Assembly: GCA_014529385.2 (NCBI GenBank)
Contig: CM043968.1
Span: 25,781,513 to 25,845,512 of the forward strand
Reading direction: 5' to 3'
DNA length: 64,000 nucleotides
From: Adiantum capillus-veneris
Taxonomy: Eukaryota > Streptophyta > Polypodiopsida > Polypodiales > Pteridaceae
The first letter of the stretch is position 1; each line of letters begins with the position of its first letter. Below are positions 31,119-41,566 of the stretch, piece by piece. The notes under the pieces were generated by a model. That model was not told where the DNA came from and did not search any database. It saw only the letters and a list, made by a program, of their open reading frames with translations. A program made the translations under genes and the position numbers.

Positions 31119-31295
31119 CCAGCTCCTTACGACAAGGCTTTCCCGGCAGGTGAAACTCTTGGCCGTCGGTCGTTTCACACTGGCCATACAATGTCCGGCC
31201 ATTTGCAACTTCAAAAAGAGGGTCCCAAAAATCAAATAAAAATAATCGGAAAGAAACCAACAACTAAGGTTAGCAGTTGCCACGTCCTCATGACA
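31119..31295 (-). repeat. K 3' LTR remnant
   Basis: The first ~177 bp of a group-1 LTR (minus-strand TGTCATGAGGACGTGG), closest to the start of LTR A. It is truncated where LTR L ends at 31118. Confidence 0.85.
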
Positions 31296-31494
31296 TACCC
31301 CCCTCTTGAAATCACAATCGTCCTTGATTGATGATCTTGTGTTGTTAGCACCCTTTTATCATCGCATGTACCCACAAGAAAGGTCATAACACAGATACAA
31401 ATGACTTAATGAGATCTTCATACTTTTGTCATTTCCATCTATTATAGAAGTGAACATTATACCTTTAACACTTGACGAGCGATGCACACTTCTA
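31296..31494 (-). other. K polypurine tract and 3' tail
   Basis: TTTCAAGAGGGGGGTA on the minus strand at 31296-31311, then an untranslated tail with no coding signal. Confidence 0.85.
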
Positions 31495-31759
31495 CTACAT
31501 TGGATCCATATGTACACTTGATGTGCTAGCTCTATCATTACCCCTCCTTTGCACACGTTGGGTTGGAGCATATGTGGGCTGTAACCCAAAGGCCTCAAGG
31601 TAAAGCTGCAATACATTTGGTGACTCTAACAGTTCGTGTGGGGCATATGTGGGCTGTAACCCATAGGCCTCAAGGTAAAGCTGCAATACATTTGGTGACT
31701 CTAACAGTTCGTGCTCTTCCATCCACTTTGCATCCATAGGTGGATAGTTCTTGAACTTC
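31495..31759 (-). pseudogene. Chromodomain with in-frame duplication (element K)
   Basis: VKFKNYPPMDAKWMEEHELL is the chromodomain core. A 75-bp tandem duplication (31568-31642 and 31643-31717) repeats 25 codons of the C-terminal helix and tail (from HELLESPNVLQLYLEA) without shifting the frame. The upstream part of the domain lies beyond the LINE, at 38656. Confidence 0.88.
31568..31717 (-). repeat. 75-bp tandem duplication in K chromodomain
   Basis: Two head-to-tail 75-bp copies with two or three differences. The length is a multiple of three, so the frame is kept. Confidence 0.92.
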
Positions 31760-31917
31760 ACCAAATAGCGACTTTTTTTTTTCCGAGAAAAAGATCCTTC
31801 TATTAGTTAATGAAAACTGCCCATAGGGCTACATCCACCTCTGCTAGAGAGGGCTACAACAAGCATGATGGGAAGACTCTCCTAATGAAAAAACAGCATA
31901 TATACAATGGGGCTAAA

Positions 31918-32784
31918 TCAAGAGATGGGAGGAGGGAAGAGCCACACAGGTGGACAGTAGTGCCATCTGAGCACCCCCTGGACCATGGTGTAGAAAGGCC
32001 CAGGGCGCCAGAGTCGAAGGAAAGCCTCGCGGCGCTCCCGCATGCGGTCAGAGCTGCCCTGTAGTCCCTCAAGCTGTCCTCTGAGAGTATGGATCAGCTC
32101 TAGCCAAAAGTCACGAACAGTCTCTACTGGTGGCACAGGGCGAGCCTCAAAGATGCGGAAACAACGGGCCCGCCAGATGAACCAGAGAGCTAGGCTGCTG
32201 ATGAGCTCCCAACACTCCTCTCTCTCACTGCACCACTCCTGTGGAGTAAGGTTTGTAGCAGGCTGGAGTGTAGGTCGCCCCCCCTGTATCACTATCATCC
32301 TGTTGGTGGAAGATAGCTCAAACTGTAGTGCCGGGCCCGTGAGGGTGGACCAAGCCGTTGCCCCCCAAGTGTACTGTCGAGCCGTGGAGAGGGCAGGCAT
32401 CAGCTGAAGAACTCGTAGCCACACCTGCTGGGCCGAGGGACAGTCCCAAAGACAGTGTCGCTGACTCTCCACCAACTGGTCACAGGCTGTACATGCGGCC
32501 GAGAGACCACTATGCACAAGCCAGCTCCCTACTGCTGTGGCTCTGTGTGCAACCAACCACTGGAACAAAGTGACGCGCCTCGGCTGTCTGGAGTCCCACA
32601 GCCTCTGCCAAAAAGCTGCCAAGAACTCAACTGTGAGACCCTCCTCCTGCCAATGCCGTGCTGCAGCGAGGCGGGCCTCTCTGCGCTGCAAGTATATGAC
32701 GCCCAAGCCGAACAGTGTACTGAAAGAAAGGGACTCCTGGGCGGTCTGCAGAAGAGAAGGGGTCCCTCCAAAGTCACTCACCAA
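31918..32784 (-). pseudogene. LINE ORF2 C-terminal region (zinc-binding RVT type)
   Basis: Contains LFQWLVAHRATAVGSWLVHS followed by CTACDQLVESQRHCLWDC, the C-x2-C...H-x3-WDC pattern of the zinc-binding region after plant and fungal LINE reverse transcriptases. A Trp-rich tail follows and the frame ends 140 bp before the poly(A). It overlaps the preceding frame by 11 bp, indicating a frameshift. Confidence 0.82.
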
Positions 32785-33997
32785 GATCCCACTGTACTCT
32801 TGCCAGTGGACAGCACTCCCAAGCCCATAGCCTCCAGTGTCCTGTCTCGAGAGCTGCTGGGTCAGGGTCTATGACGCAAGTCCTCCCACAGATGCCCACA
32901 ACTCGGATCCTCTGGAAACAGCACTCTGCTACCTGCGGGGCCTCTACTGTAACTCGCTGTAATCGTCCCCCACCCTGAAGCTCGAAGAACAGGGCTGGGA
33001 CAGTCTCTGAACAAGCCTTGAATGAGATGAGAACCTCCAGTCGTGTGAAGGCTCCCATCCATCGGGGTGCTACTGGCTCGAGAGGCGTGAGCCACTCAGC
33101 TGGAACTGACTCTGAGATGTCCTGACACATGCTTTGAACCCCTCTCATGCCCTGTAGCTGGACACCCTGCACCTCCTCTGACAAACCTGTGAACTCTAGC
33201 CAGTCACCTAGAGAGCGCGCTGGATCTGCTGCCATGGGACCCCAAGAAACATGAGGCCTACTCCCAACCAAGTGGCCTCTCTGAGTGCTAACCATGGGGT
33301 TCCAGACGAAGGGCTGTCGTAGGCGCTCCTCCGTGCATGTCGGCTGTCTCTGCTCTAGGCCACGCCGTAAGAGCTCCCAAGAGCGAAGCAAACTCACAGC
33401 GAATCGGTCCTCCAGTCTTCTGCTCAAACCAACTCGGCGCAACTCTGTAAAGATCCATCTGGTCGAAGGTTGCCAAGGGCCTCCTGGCTGAGGCACCCTG
33501 GCACGAAGCCTTTGCAGCAAGAACTCTTTCCAGGGCTCCTCGCCTGGAAGAAGTCCTCTGACGACGAACTTCCCAAGAAGGGCTCTGCTCTGCTGTGTTG
33601 GATCAATGATCCCAAGCCCTCCCTGAGAACAAGGGAGTGTGATGATCGACCAAGCCACCTTGGCTCGGGCAACCTGAGTGTCGCGACCTGACCAAAGGAA
33701 GTTCCTGATCAGCCTCTCTACCTGGCTGATACAAGAACTCGAGAAGATCCAGCAAGAAGTGATGTACCACATAGTTGCCAACAACACCTGGTTGGCAACT
33801 ACTACTCTACCAGCCAGCGAAAGTCGTGTTGAGCTCCAGTGTAACAGCTTTCTCCTTGGACAGGAGAAGAGGAGCAATCTGCTGCTCGGGGGACAAATCC
33901 AAACCAACCTGACAACCCAAGTATCGAACTGCAGTCCTTGGAGGAATCCACCTGAAACCCTCTCCTGGCATCCACTCTGGCACAGGAGCACTGCCAA
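32774..33997 (-). pseudogene. LINE ORF2 region between RT and zinc segment
   Basis: The RT thumb and connector in a different frame from the RT palm: VVVANQVLLATMWYITSCW, FLWSGRDTQVARAKVAW and GGLGIIDPTQQSRALLGKF are typical LINE post-RT motifs. 407 codons are open. Confidence 0.85.
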
Positions 33998-34775
33998 CCG
34001 AGAAAGCTAATGTCTTTCTCCAGTTGATCAGTGCGCCCGATGCACAGTAGAAGGTCTCTAGAGCCTGCCCACACCTGTGTAAATTGGCCTCCTGGCCCTC
34101 TAAGTACAAGGCCGAGTCGTCGGCAAACTCAGCGTCCAGAAGCTCATCTCCCCGTATAGGGAGTGCTAAGCCCCTCAAACCAACCTGCTGTGACACCAAA
34201 AATTTGCTCATCGCCTCCGCATAGAACAAAAAGAGAAAGGGGGCAAGAGGACAACCCTGTCTGACCGATCGTGTGAGCATGAAGCGCTCACCTCTACCTT
34301 CTGCCAAAAGCACCTGACTGTGAGCCTGTCTGTACAAAGCTGACACCCCTCTGATCCAAGCATCTGAAAAGCCCATCTTGCGAAGCGTGCCCTCTAGAAA
34401 GTCCCAGTCAACTCTGTCGTATGCCTTCTCAAAATCGAGAAGAAGAATCACAAGGTCCTCCCCACGGAGACGTGCCAAGACAGAAGCCTCCCAGAAAGTG
34501 AAGATGTTGTCAAGGATACTGCGCTCCTTGACAAAACTTGTCTGAGTCCCATGTATAAGGCTCTCCAAAAGTGGCTGAATCCTCAAACTCAGAGCCTTGG
34601 CAAGAATTTTGTAGGCTGAGTTGAGGATGGTGATGGGGCGCCATTGTCAAATCTCATCCAAGGAGCCACCCTCCTTTGGAATGAGGTAAATCAGGCCCTC
34701 ACTCATGCTATCCGGCATCACTCCTGTGTGTAGAATGTACTGAAAGGCACTACAAAGATCTGGGCCAAGCAAGTC
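33807..34775 (-). pseudogene. LINE reverse transcriptase
   Basis: TSFVKERSILDNIFTFWE, LLDFEKAYDRVDWDFLE, TRSVRQGCPLAPFLF and the active site FADDSALYLEG (A-D-D, as in many plant LINEs). The N-terminal part (34587-34775) has stops at 34774-34776 and near 34650. The C-terminal end shifts frame near 33990. Confidence 0.9.
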
Positions 34776-36266
34776 CTAGTACTCCAAGAAGAAGCTGGGA
34801 GTCAGCCCATCCTCACCTGGACAGCTACCACGAGGAAGGGCCCTAAGAGCCGTGTGCAGCTCCTCAAGCTGAAGAGGTATCTCCAGCCTCTGGCGCATCT
34901 CCTCAGTCACAAGACAAGGCATCTGCGCCCAAACCTGCTCCCTGCATGCATCTTGTCTCTCTGATTGGGGCTCAGCCGACTGTAGCTCACGGTAAAAGTC
35001 AGTAGCAACTGCACGCATATCCTCAGGCTCACAAGCAACTGACCCATCGGGTCTCCTCAGCTGATTGACCTTGGCATGCGAGTGCCAAGGTCCTACTGTC
35101 TCAAAAAAAGCACCTGTCACTCTGTCACCTACCTGAGTCCATTGAGATGCCTGTCGGTGAAAGGCAAACTCATGGCGCCTCTCCTCTGTGCAAGCAAGCT
35201 CCTGTCGAGCCTGCTGTAATTGCTCCTCCAACCATGGACTGTCTGGATGCTGCTCCTGCATCCTCTGTAGTGAAGCAATGCATCGTCTGAGACGCTGCTC
35301 CACCTCTCTCGCTGCAGCCCGTCGAGCCAAAGACTCCTGGAGAAAAAAGTGGCTAAGCTGAGCTAGGCCTAAGGCCACTCTGTCTGCCGGTAGAGCCTGG
35401 CTGTCCATGCCCTCTGTCCAAAGATCCTCTACCCTCTCTCTGAGTGCTGTGTCCAACAAGACCCGCTCTGGGATGCGAAGCATCGTGCTCCCACTCCTCT
35501 GCCTGTCTGCCACTGTGAGGATCACTGGTGCATGGTCCGAGAAGGATGTCCCTGCCAGGATGCCCACTGATCCCCCCAAGTCACTGAAGTGGTCACTAGT
35601 GTAGAAGCGATCTATCCGCGATAGATTCACTCCTCCCACTCTGCGGTCTGATCTAGAGAAGGCAAGACTCTCTGGAGGCCTCACAAAGCCAGAATGCTGC
35701 CATGTATCCGAGACCCTCAAAGTCATACACAACCTCTCCCAAGCTGCTAACTCGACTCCATGCACAGTAGCATGGCTGCCTCCGATCCTGTCAGAGGGGT
35801 CCTCCAACATGTTGAAGTCCCCTCCTACACACCAATGGTCAACTTGTGGCAAAGACTCAACAATCTGTGACCAAAACTCTGCACGAGCACTCGCCACATT
35901 GGGCGCATAGATGTTCAGGAAGCCCACAAGGCCACCCTGAACCTGCACAATAATCCACTGAGCCCTACCTGGCACAATAATCCCTCTGCCCACAATGGCC
36001 TGCTGCAATGAGTCCGCAATAGTCATACATACCCCACCCTGGATGCCTCCAGGTCCAAAAGCAGCTGACCAAAAGGTATCATAACGTCCACGCAAAATCT
36101 GACCACATCGCCGAATGCGGCTCTCAGACAAATGGTGCTCCTGAAGCATAAGGAGATCAATCTCTCCTCCCACAAGGCAACGCTGAAGCTCCTGATGCAA
36201 TCGGCCCCGCTGTCGTTGAAACTGGGGCCCACCTAATCCCTGAACGTTCCACGAGACGATCCTCAT
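34776..36266 (-). CDS. LINE ORF2 N terminus: APE-type endonuclease
   Basis: Starts ATG at 36266 with MRIVSWNVQGLGGPQFQRQR. Endonuclease motifs in order: SWNVQGLG (~res 4-11), LQEHHLSESR (~41-50), NIYAPN (~119), GGDFNMLEDP (~149), SRIDRFYTSD (~224) and SDHAPVILT (~243). These are the conserved Asn, Glu, Asp and His positions. A long coiled linker follows up to PGEDGLTPSFFLEY, where an in-frame stop cuts off the RT. The enzyme nicks target DNA to prime reverse transcription. Confidence 0.9.
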   Translation of the reverse strand: MRIVSWNVQGLGGPQFQRQRGRLHQELQRCLVGGEIDLLMLQEHHLSESRIRRCGQILRGRYDTFWSAAFGPGGIQGGVCMTIADSLQQAIVGRGIIVPGRAQWIIVQVQGGLVGFLNIYAPNVASARAEFWSQIVESLPQVDHWCVGGDFNMLEDPSDRIGGSHATVHGVELAAWERLCMTLRVSDTWQHSGFVRPPESLAFSRSDRRVGGVNLSRIDRFYTSDHFSDLGGSVGILAGTSFSDHAPVILTVADRQRSGSTMLRIPERVLLDTALRERVEDLWTEGMDSQALPADRVALGLAQLSHFFLQESLARRAAAREVEQRLRRCIASLQRMQEQHPDSPWLEEQLQQARQELACTEERRHEFAFHRQASQWTQVGDRVTGAFFETVGPWHSHAKVNQLRRPDGSVACEPEDMRAVATDFYRELQSAEPQSERQDACREQVWAQMPCLVTEEMRQRLEIPLQLEELHTALRALPRGSCPGEDGLTPSFFLEY

Positions 36267-36397
36267 GGGGAGCGAGAGAGAACAGATGCTGCCGCAGCAG
36301 CAAGACGGGCTATCTTCGAGGCAGGCTTGGATGGGGAGTAATCCGCATCCGAGCGTCCTCTAGATAGGCAAGCCTGTAGTGAGTGCCTGGCCCAAGC

Positions 36398-36940
36398 TCA
36401 AGCAGAGCGAGCCGTGTGTAAAGCAACCTCCTCTGTCCAGGAGTCCTCATGTATGTATACATAGCAAGGCAAACATTGTGTATCAGCAAAAAAGTACACC
36501 ACAATGTGCCTACATCCTACTGAGTCTGGGGGTGTCACCGCAAACTTGGCCAGTGGCCACAAAGTCTGCAGCAAATCTGTAACTCCAAGTTCTCCCATGT
36601 GGTGAGAGAACTCGAGAACCTGTGTATGCAACCATCCCACCACTGAGTCGAGGGACCACTCTGTCTCGGCCCTTCCACAGAGGGGAAAGGAGAAACCAAC
36701 TGCTGAGTCCAAGGCCTCTGTCCCCCTAGCGGCGAGGAACAGAGCGTGGACCCTGAAGCAGGCTGCCTCGTGGTCTGCTGCGGAATCGCCGAGAAAGCGA
36801 GTGAATCCGTAATCGAAGAAGTCCCAGCGGTGTCGGAGGTCAATGCTCGTCAGACCACGAGGGATAGCTGCAAGGGAAGATGTCTGAATCTGCAAAGGGG
36901 GCTGCAAGAAGGGCTGGCCCTCTCTCGCTAGGCGACTCAT
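36398..36940 (-). pseudogene. LINE ORF1 C-terminal part or separate frame
   Basis: A 180-codon frame between the Pro-rich linker and ORF2: MSRLAREGQPFLQPPLQIQT at the start, several Trp, His and Phe residues, no motif I recognise. It follows the linker after a frameshift, so it is probably the C terminus of ORF1, but it might be a separate protein. It ends 131 bp before ORF2. Confidence 0.5.
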
Positions 36941-37390
36941 GGCAAAAGCGCTGCCAAGAGATCTCCTAGCCGCCGGCGAGGGACCAGTCTCCTGAGTCGA
37001 CTGTGGTACTGAAGCAGGAGGAGGGGGAGAAGGAGCTGAGGGGGGCGGAGGAGAAGAGAAGCGGGGCAGGGCGACAGAGACAGGGGGGCGAGGTGAGGAG
37101 TGGGCGGGAGCAAAGGGCGGGGGAGGGGATGAGGAGGAAGAGGGGATGAGGAGGAAGAGGGGAAATCTGAAGGTGGGGGGGCTGGCGAGGGTGAAGCGGA
37201 AGAGGAGGCTGGCGTAGGGGGCTCCTCCTGCTCAAGAGGACCAAAGCGGTTCCCCGTGGGAACCCACTGCTGCTGAGTAGGCACCTGAGGGCCACTCTGA
37301 GTGCCAGGCTGTCGCTGTGGCCCCTAGCGTCGACGGCCACGGGCCTGCTGCCACCCCTCCTCCGCTGGAGCCCCAGGCTCGGAGGGTGGC
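36937..37390 (-). pseudogene. LINE ORF1 Pro/Ser-rich linker
   Basis: Low-complexity GC-rich sequence that reads as Pro/Ser/Leu-rich in every minus-strand frame (RFGPLEQEEPPTPASSSAS in one). It lies downstream of the CCHC knuckle and has a TAG at 37324-37326. Probably a disordered linker. The repeats make the true frame uncertain. Confidence 0.5.
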
Positions 37391-38095
37391 TTAGAATCTG
37401 TGCGCTGTCGCTGGCTGAGGCTGCGGCCCAGCCTTGGCAGGCTGGGGCTGAGGCTGAGGTGCAGGTCGAGGCCTCCTCCGTGGACAGGCCTTCGCTAGGT
37501 GGCCCATCTGTCTGCAAATGAAGCACTGGTTCGGGAGACCCGAGTACTCCACACTCTGCCTAAACCAACCCTCACTCACCCGAGGCAGAAGGATGACCTT
37601 CGGGAGCGTGTGGGTATCTCTGACCAAAACTCGAACTGAAGGGATGCCGGCCGCCTTGGCAGCTACTGATGCTGCCGTACGAGGTGTCTCCAGAACACTC
37701 CCGATGGCGGAGCCAATCTTGGAGAGCAGTGGAAGGTACTCCCTCCGTAAACCTGGAAAGCAGACTGAGATGGGGATGTCTGCCTCCTCTACTAGCACAT
37801 CCGAAGTCGGGTCAAAACCGTGTCGCCATTGTCGAAAGTGGGCGCGTGATGCTCGGATAGCCAGTGGACTCATAGCTATGACCTTGGAGGCCATCTCGGA
37901 AGTCTCGAACTCGATCTGGTAGTACCCCCGTCCGAGGATCTGGACATCCAAAATCTTGCCCACCTCTGCGAGAAGGTGGGCTTGGAGAAGGTCTCGTAGC
38001 TCTCCTCTGGTAGGACGGGTGCCGAGAACCTTGCAGATGACAGAAGTCGCCTGCAAGCGCTCTACCTCTGCGGCAAGGCTCGCTTGCTCTGTCGG
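37391..38095 (-). pseudogene. LINE ORF1: RNA-binding protein with CCHC knuckle
   Basis: Reads LQATSVICKVLGTRPTRGEL, an N-terminal fold like the DUF4283-type Gag-like domain of plant LINE ORF1, including LGRGYYQIEFE and SPLAIRASRAHFRQWRHGFD. A knuckle CFICRQMGHLAKAC and an Arg/Pro/Gln-rich tail follow. In frame, a TAG lies at 38096-38098, so the original start is upstream and lost. Expected role: coating the LINE RNA. Confidence 0.78.
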
Positions 38096-38640
38096 CTAAA
38101 GAGCAAGTCGAATGGTGGGCTCAGCGGGGTCGGGCGAGGGGGCTTCAGGCGAGTCCCTCTGTGGCGGAGCTGGAGCCTCCATCTGTGTCTACTGCTGAGT
38201 CGAAGAAGCGGACGGAGAAGAACAATCTGCAGCCGAGAACGCCGAACACTTGTCCGAAGAAAAGGTGTTGCAGAGCCAGGCGCAGAAAACCCTTCGGAGA
38301 TAATGCGGACAAAAAAGGGGGGGGATGGAGGGAAGGAAAAGGAGGCGAGCACGGGTACAGAAGGCTGCGGGGGGGGGAGAAAACAGCCAAGGAGTGGGGG
38401 GGGGGGCAGCGGGAGAGCGGCGGGCAACAGGGGGCAAGAGGTGGCGGGCTGGGCAGGGTGGGGGAAACAGCGCGAAGGCGGGAGGAGGGAGGGGGTGCAG
38501 CGCGAGGGCGAGGGGGCAATGCGGGGGTGGCTGAGGGTAGCGCGAGGGTTAGAAGGAGAAGGGGGGTGAGGGGGAGCAATGGTGCAAGGGGGGGGGGGGG
38601 GGGGAGCGTGCAGCAGCAGCGAGCTCTAGCTACCAATCCC
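38096..38640 (-). other. LINE 5' region, extremely C-rich (G-rich on plus strand)
   Basis: Minus strand is C-rich with runs such as 38384-38408 and 38587-38604 (18 consecutive G on the plus strand). All frames look open and Pro-rich because of base composition. It is either the 5' UTR or the N-terminal part of ORF1. Composition differs sharply from the surrounding Ty3 sequence. Confidence 0.65.
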
Positions 38641-38655
38641 ACCAAATAGCGACTT

Positions 38656-39266
38656 GCAACCTGTCCCTTAACTTTTCTTTCCTTATGTGCCAAAATCTGC
38701 TCAGGAACCAAAATCTCATCAAGGTCATCAACTTCTGGCTGATCCTCCTGTGGCATATCTTCTGGCCCATCACCCACAAAGGGTCTTAGAAGACTTACAT
38801 GAAACGCATTATGAATCTTCCAAGTGTCAGGCAATTTCAGCCTATAAGCAACATCTCGGCGTTCTTGGAAGATCAAAGATAAAATCCATAGCAATGCTTT
38901 CTCATGGCTTTTCCGGAATCGGCAATGGATATAACAACCCTTGTGCCTTTTGCCTATCAAATTTGACCTTTTGGCAAATCACGCATGCTCGCCAAAGGCA
39001 TCCACATATCTCCTCAAAGTAGGCCAATAAAAGAATGTCTCTACCGCTTTCATTGTCGCATCAATTCCACGATGCCCTGCATACTGTGGGACATGACTTT
39101 CTACCATGACCTTATCTCGCAATGGCCTAGTGACACATAGTCTGCCATGCATCATCATATAAAACCGTCTCTGAGGAGGTACGGCTCATGGCGTTGTCCT
39201 TGCAACTGTTCAAAGACCCTTGCAAAATCTTCATCTATAGCATACTGTTCCTTCATGTCATCAAGC
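38656..39266 (-). pseudogene. Integrase fragments (element K)
   Basis: Resumes directly after the LINE with the upstream part of the chromodomain (ILAHKERKVKGQVASRYL) and the integrase C terminus YRLKLPDTWKIHNAFH. At ~38860 it jumps to the integrase core around FDLP, losing the region between. It then continues through CQKVKFDRQKA and the zinc finger to the end of RNase H. Confidence 0.82.
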
Positions 39267-39476
39267 TCATGATGATAAGGAACTGATAGCTGAAATTTGT
39301 GGCTTTCTTGATAACGCATCAGCCACAACATTCTTCTTGCCTTCCACGTGCATAATCTGGTATTGGAACATAGAAAGAATGTTTGCCCATAGTATATGCT
39401 TTTCGGATAACTTTGATAGTGTCAAGAAGTATAGCAAGGTCTGATGGTCTATCTGGACAACAAAATCAGCACCCAC
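39267..39476 (-). pseudogene. RNase H C-terminal part (element K)
   Basis: From GADFVVQIDHQTLLYF to HVEGKKNVVADALSRKP. It starts at GTGGG (complement of 39472-39476) directly beside LTR C, matching position for position the CTAGG where A ends at 19663. Confidence 0.85.
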
Positions 39477-39942
39477 TGTCACAAGACGAGCACCATGTGC
39501 CAACGGAAACGAACAGACTGAACAGACTTTTAGCACTTCAAATAACAATTGAACGGAAAGAGATAGACGACACGGGGAGTGGCGAAGTTCCACCCCAGAG
39601 AGCATCGGCCCCAAATCTTGGCGTCCCTTTCGGTATTTCTTTATATTACTTGAACCCCGTACAATGCCGGTACTCGCGCTCTGCACCTTCTCACCGAAGC
39701 GTGCCAAAGAATGAGCCCTCTACACATATTTGAAGGCCCTTGGCCTCAAAAGCAGTTACATCAAAAGCAGTAAACTAAAAAGCATCTGGTCCAAAAGCAG
39801 GTGCTCAAAAGCTACCAGCGTAAATCACGGAAATCCGGACAGGCTGCCACGTCAGCAAGCAAGCACAAAAAGCAGAAATCCATACAGGTTGCCATGTCAT
39901 CAGTCGGTGCCAAATCCGGAGATCCGTACTGGCTGCCACATC
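39477..39942 (-). repeat. C 3' LTR, distal part
   Basis: Complement of the last ~466 bp of LTR C, with the natural LTR end (TGTCACAAGACGAGC on the plus strand) at 39477 and the shared LTR block at 39605-39645. Truncated at ~39942, where fragment D begins. Confidence 0.87.
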
Positions 39943-40540
39943 CAAGTATGGTAGCATCGGCATGCACCAAGGCTTTCAGAGCAACTAGGGCCAGTTTGGG
40001 GTGCCACAGGGTCATTTTGGCATGGCTGGTTGGACAACAGCCAGCTATGGCACCTATGATGCAAAATGTCAATGGCCAAGACGTGCCGATGATCCCTACT
40101 ACAGTCCCCATGTTGCAGACAATTCCTTATAACAATTTGGGGGCACTGTAAAAGCCGAAAGCTTACAAAGAAGGTGATGCAGCTGTAAAGTTTAGCACTT
40201 TCAACGGCTTCGAGGATAAGGCAAAGGCTCTTACTTTCCTCCAGCAGTTTGATACAGCTTATGCAAGAGGGAATTTTACAGAGGCCTCTAAGGTCAGGAA
40301 AGCTGCCACTTTCTTGAAAGACAATGCGCTTACATGGTGGACGAGATTGTTAATTCAAGGATAGGCAACCGCCACATGGGTCTACTTCAAGCAAATGTTT
40401 GCATCTGCTTAGCTGTTAAATGAATTTGAAGCCGGCGTCATGACAGATTGGCACCAGCTTACTTTGGCTACTTGTAAGAGCTTGTTGAGTACAATCGGAG
40501 GTTTTGCAAAGCGCTACTCTCAGTAACTCCCTACAAATTT
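39943..40540 (+). pseudogene. gag linker and core (element D), decayed
   Basis: Matches A gag from the NPMYG region onward. The core motif ASKVRKAATFLK (40290-40320) is readable, but stops and frameshifts occur every 30-100 bases up to 40540. Confidence 0.78.
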
Positions 40541-41566
40541 GTGCCATTGACAGAGCAAATAGAGAAGTACTGTTGTGGGTTGCCTAAAGGGCTTCGAGAC
40601 TACTGTACCAAGAACAGAGTGGCTACCCTCACCCAGCTCATGGAAGTTGCTAACATTGGTCTTGACTTGTTGATAGGAGAGGACAGTGGGTTTCTGAGCA
40701 ACGAAAAAGGAGGGCAGCAGGAGAAAAATTCAGCGAAGAAGCCCTTTGTGAAAACGGCTCCTGAAGCGTCACAGGGGTGTGAAAAGGTCAACAAGGATAA
40801 GGATTCAGCTGAGACTTCTCGAGCGCAGGCAAAGAAACAAAAAAGGAAGCCTTTTGTGTGTAAGTCGGTCGAGGAAAAGAAGGTCTTAATGGCTGAAAAT
40901 AAATGCTTTATATGTGAGCAGCCTGGTCACTTTGCTACAAATTGTCCACAAAGGAAAAGACCAGCTGATTCAGATGATAAAGAGGACCACAAAGGGAAGA
41001 AGCCTAAACCCACGACAGGTTTGGTGCCAGATATGGTGGGTGACAGGCCCAATACAAATGCCAGCGAGTTATGCAAAGCATGGGGTAAAGTTAGAGACCA
41101 AACGGCACTAGTCTTCTTTGATCTAGGTGCCAAAGCAAACTTTATCTCACCAAAGGTAGCTATGAAGCTGGGCATCAGAGCTGAAGAGATGGGGTACACG
41201 ACAGAGGCAGGGTTGGCATGTCCTGGCTACTCAGAGTGTGTTATTCCCATTATTGGAAAGTTGTGTCTGCATATTCAGTCATATGTAGACACAGAAGAAT
41301 TTTATATCATGCCATTGGAAGGGTGCGATACGCTACTTGGAATTTTGTGGATGTTCAGAGTACATGGCGTGCTGGATGCCTTCGGCAAGACGATCACCCT
41401 TCAGCATAGGGGCAAAACTCATGTTTTGGATGTAAAGCTCAAAGGGGAGTCTGTCCCTATTGTATCTGCTTCGGCTATCACTTCTGTAATAAAGAATCAT
41501 CTTTTTGTGTACTTGATTTTTGCACGTGATGTCTCAGAAATTGTCAGTCAAATTTATCTGTGTTAG
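40541..41566 (+). pseudogene. gag C terminus, zinc knuckle and protease (element D)
   Basis: 341 open codons: PLTEQIEKYCCGLPKGLRDY, a Lys-rich linker, an intact CCHC knuckle CFICEQPGHFATNC, then protease FFDLGAKANFIS with catalytic Asp, VIPIIGKLCLHIQSY and CDTLLGILWMF. It ends by a frameshift just before the RT. The best-preserved knuckle and protease of group 1 here. Confidence 0.87.

Larger units (their letters stand above)
31775..38640 (-). mobile_element. Full-length LINE with target duplication
   Basis: ~6.9 kb non-LTR retrotransposon in K. ACCAAATAGCGACTT flanks both ends (31760-31774 and 38641-38655; 16 bp if the preceding C is included), and a poly(A) tail appears as a T-run at 31773-31782. 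Order on the minus strand: C-rich 5' region, ORF1 with a CCHC knuckle, ORF2 with APE endonuclease, RT and a C-terminal zinc-binding segment. Both ORFs are broken. It reaches its 5' end, so it is a rare full-length copy. Confidence 0.95.
31119..39476 (-). mobile_element. K: 3' half of a group-1 Ty3 element, with LINE
   Basis: Minus-strand sequence from RNase H (39476) through integrase, chromodomain and polypurine tract to a truncated 3' LTR (31119-31295). It is interrupted by the LINE (31775-38640). Part of the integrase core and C terminus is deleted at ~38860. It begins at the codon where element A (19663) stops, and C sequence flanks both break points, so K is probably the displaced 3' half of A. 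Confidence 0.82.

Noticed and set aside
32042-34010. Several plus-strand frames of 70-140 codons across the LINE
   Set aside because: Antisense to LINE ORF2, which shows clear RT motifs on the minus strand; the plus frames show none.
38145-38960. A 271-codon Pro-rich frame on the minus strand
   Set aside because: It crosses the LINE/K boundary at 38640-38656, joining K integrase codons to the C-rich LINE 5' region. It is a chance fusion in low-complexity sequence.
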